From NCBI GenBank assembly GCA_945787485.1, contig CALZHV010000116.1, forward strand, positions 1 through 6,815: a DNA stretch of 6,815 nucleotides, read 5' to 3'. Source of the stretch: an uncultured Lachnospiraceae bacterium (GTDB lineage: Bacteria > Bacillota > Clostridia > Lachnospirales > Lachnospiraceae). A program made the position numbers and the translations under genes. Below the pieces are notes generated by a model. That model was not told the DNA's origin. It ran no database searches and saw nothing but the letters and a program-made list of their open reading frames with translations. Positions 6,264-6,815 of the stretch are shown one piece after another. The stretch's first letter is position 1. Each line of letters starts with the position of its first letter.

Positions 6264-6815
6264 ATGATTAATCGCATTATTGTTTTTGCCAAAAGAATAT
6301 TTATAAACAAGGTTTATATTTCCTTAATTGTTTTTCTTGTTGCGCTTGCTGTTACTTACATGCTTATTCCGGAACAAAACAAGTCTGCAAGCATAAATAT
6401 AGCTATTTGCTGTGATGATAATGCTTATTTTAATGAGCTTACCAAATCACTTGAAAATGCAAAATCAATTTATTCATTTTACTTCGTAGATACTAAAGAC
6501 GATGTAATAAACGATGTAAAAAGCAGCGTGGCTGAATGTGGATATTACATTCCGGACGGTTTTTTTGATTCTTATATAAACGGAAATCAGCTCGTTTTAA
6601 TGGAACAATATGTAATTCCTTCCACAACCTTGTCATCAGCCATCTCAGAAACATTGTTTTCTCAGATATATGAAATATGCTCAGCTGAAATTCTTTATTC
6701 CGCTTACAAAATAACAGGTAATGATTCTTCCGAAGCAAAAGAAAAGCTTATAAAAAAGCTGGACGATTATCTAAAAAGTGAAGCTGTTTTTTCCGTTGCA
6801 GATTCTCAGGAAAAA
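6264..6815 (+). CDS. ABC-2-type transporter permease, second subunit, 3' end outside window
   Basis: The reading frame is open from the ATG at 6264 to the window end (184 residues), so the helical bundle that should follow is not seen. AAGGA (6253-6257) lies 6 bases before the start. It begins MINRIIVFAKRIFINKVYIS, then one membrane helix (about 17-35), then a soluble, probably external domain. Residues about 94-150 (GYYIPDGFFDSYINGNQLVL, then a run ending SAEILYSAYKITG) line up with residues about 109-167 of the first permease, sharing the P-D-x-F pattern (P97 and F100 against P115 and F118). It is therefore a diverged paralogue, expected to pair with the first permease as a heterodimer. It starts 42 bases after the first permease with no terminator between. 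Overall assignment rests on this similarity and context. Confidence 0.85.
   Translation, partial: MINRIIVFAKRIFINKVYISLIVFLVALAVTYMLIPEQNKSASINIAICCDDNAYFNELTKSLENAKSIYSFYFVDTKDDVINDVKSSVAECGYYIPDGFFDSYINGNQLVLMEQYVIPSTTLSSAISETLFSQIYEICSAEILYSAYKITGNDSSEAKEKLIKKLDDYLKSEAVFSVADSQEK

Noticed and set aside
6493..6738. An 81-codon minus-strand frame
   Set aside because: It is antisense to the second permease, whose frame is continuous with clear family similarity to the first permease.

Overview
The window looks like a chromosomal segment of an AT-rich, low-GC Gram-positive anaerobe of the class Clostridia, probably Lachnospiraceae. This is inferred from strong AGGAGG-type ribosome binding sites, AT-rich intergenic DNA, the tgt-yajC gene pair, a Lachnospiraceae-like small hypothetical protein, and an iron-sulfur scaffold-like / GGGtGRT gene pair that I recognise from anaerobic clostridia. 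No mobile element, CRISPR array, tRNA or rRNA is visible.

Left block, minus strand (1-1552): a two-gene unit transcribed right to left. It encodes a 235-residue NifU/IscU-like scaffold-type protein followed by a GGGtGRT-family protein whose C-terminus lies outside the window. The unit has a strong sigma-A-type promoter. A perfect 19-bp inverted repeat fills most of the gap between its -35 and -10 elements, so it is probably repressor-controlled. Codon choice in both genes suggests high expression.

Middle block, minus strand (1748-4070): tgt (queuine tRNA-ribosyltransferase), yajC (Sec-accessory membrane protein) and a secreted lipoprotein of unknown function, closely spaced and probably one operon behind a promoter at 4043-4070. 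The lipoprotein occupies the place where secD/secF follow yajC in many bacteria. A 195-bp AT-rich region without a gene (1553-1747) separates this block from the iron-sulfur-type pair.

Right block, plus strand (4116-6815): an operon running away from tgt. It holds an 88-residue conserved hypothetical protein, an ABC transporter ATPase, and two ABC-2-type permeases that look like diverged paralogues (the second is cut by the window end). Each permease starts with one membrane helix followed by a large domain predicted to be outside the cell. Together the three transport genes look like an exporter with a heterodimeric membrane part and unknown substrate. Its near-consensus promoter also carries an inverted repeat over the -35 and spacer.

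The least understood parts are the scaffold-like/GGGtGRT pair with its palindromic promoter, and the small protein/ABC exporter operon.
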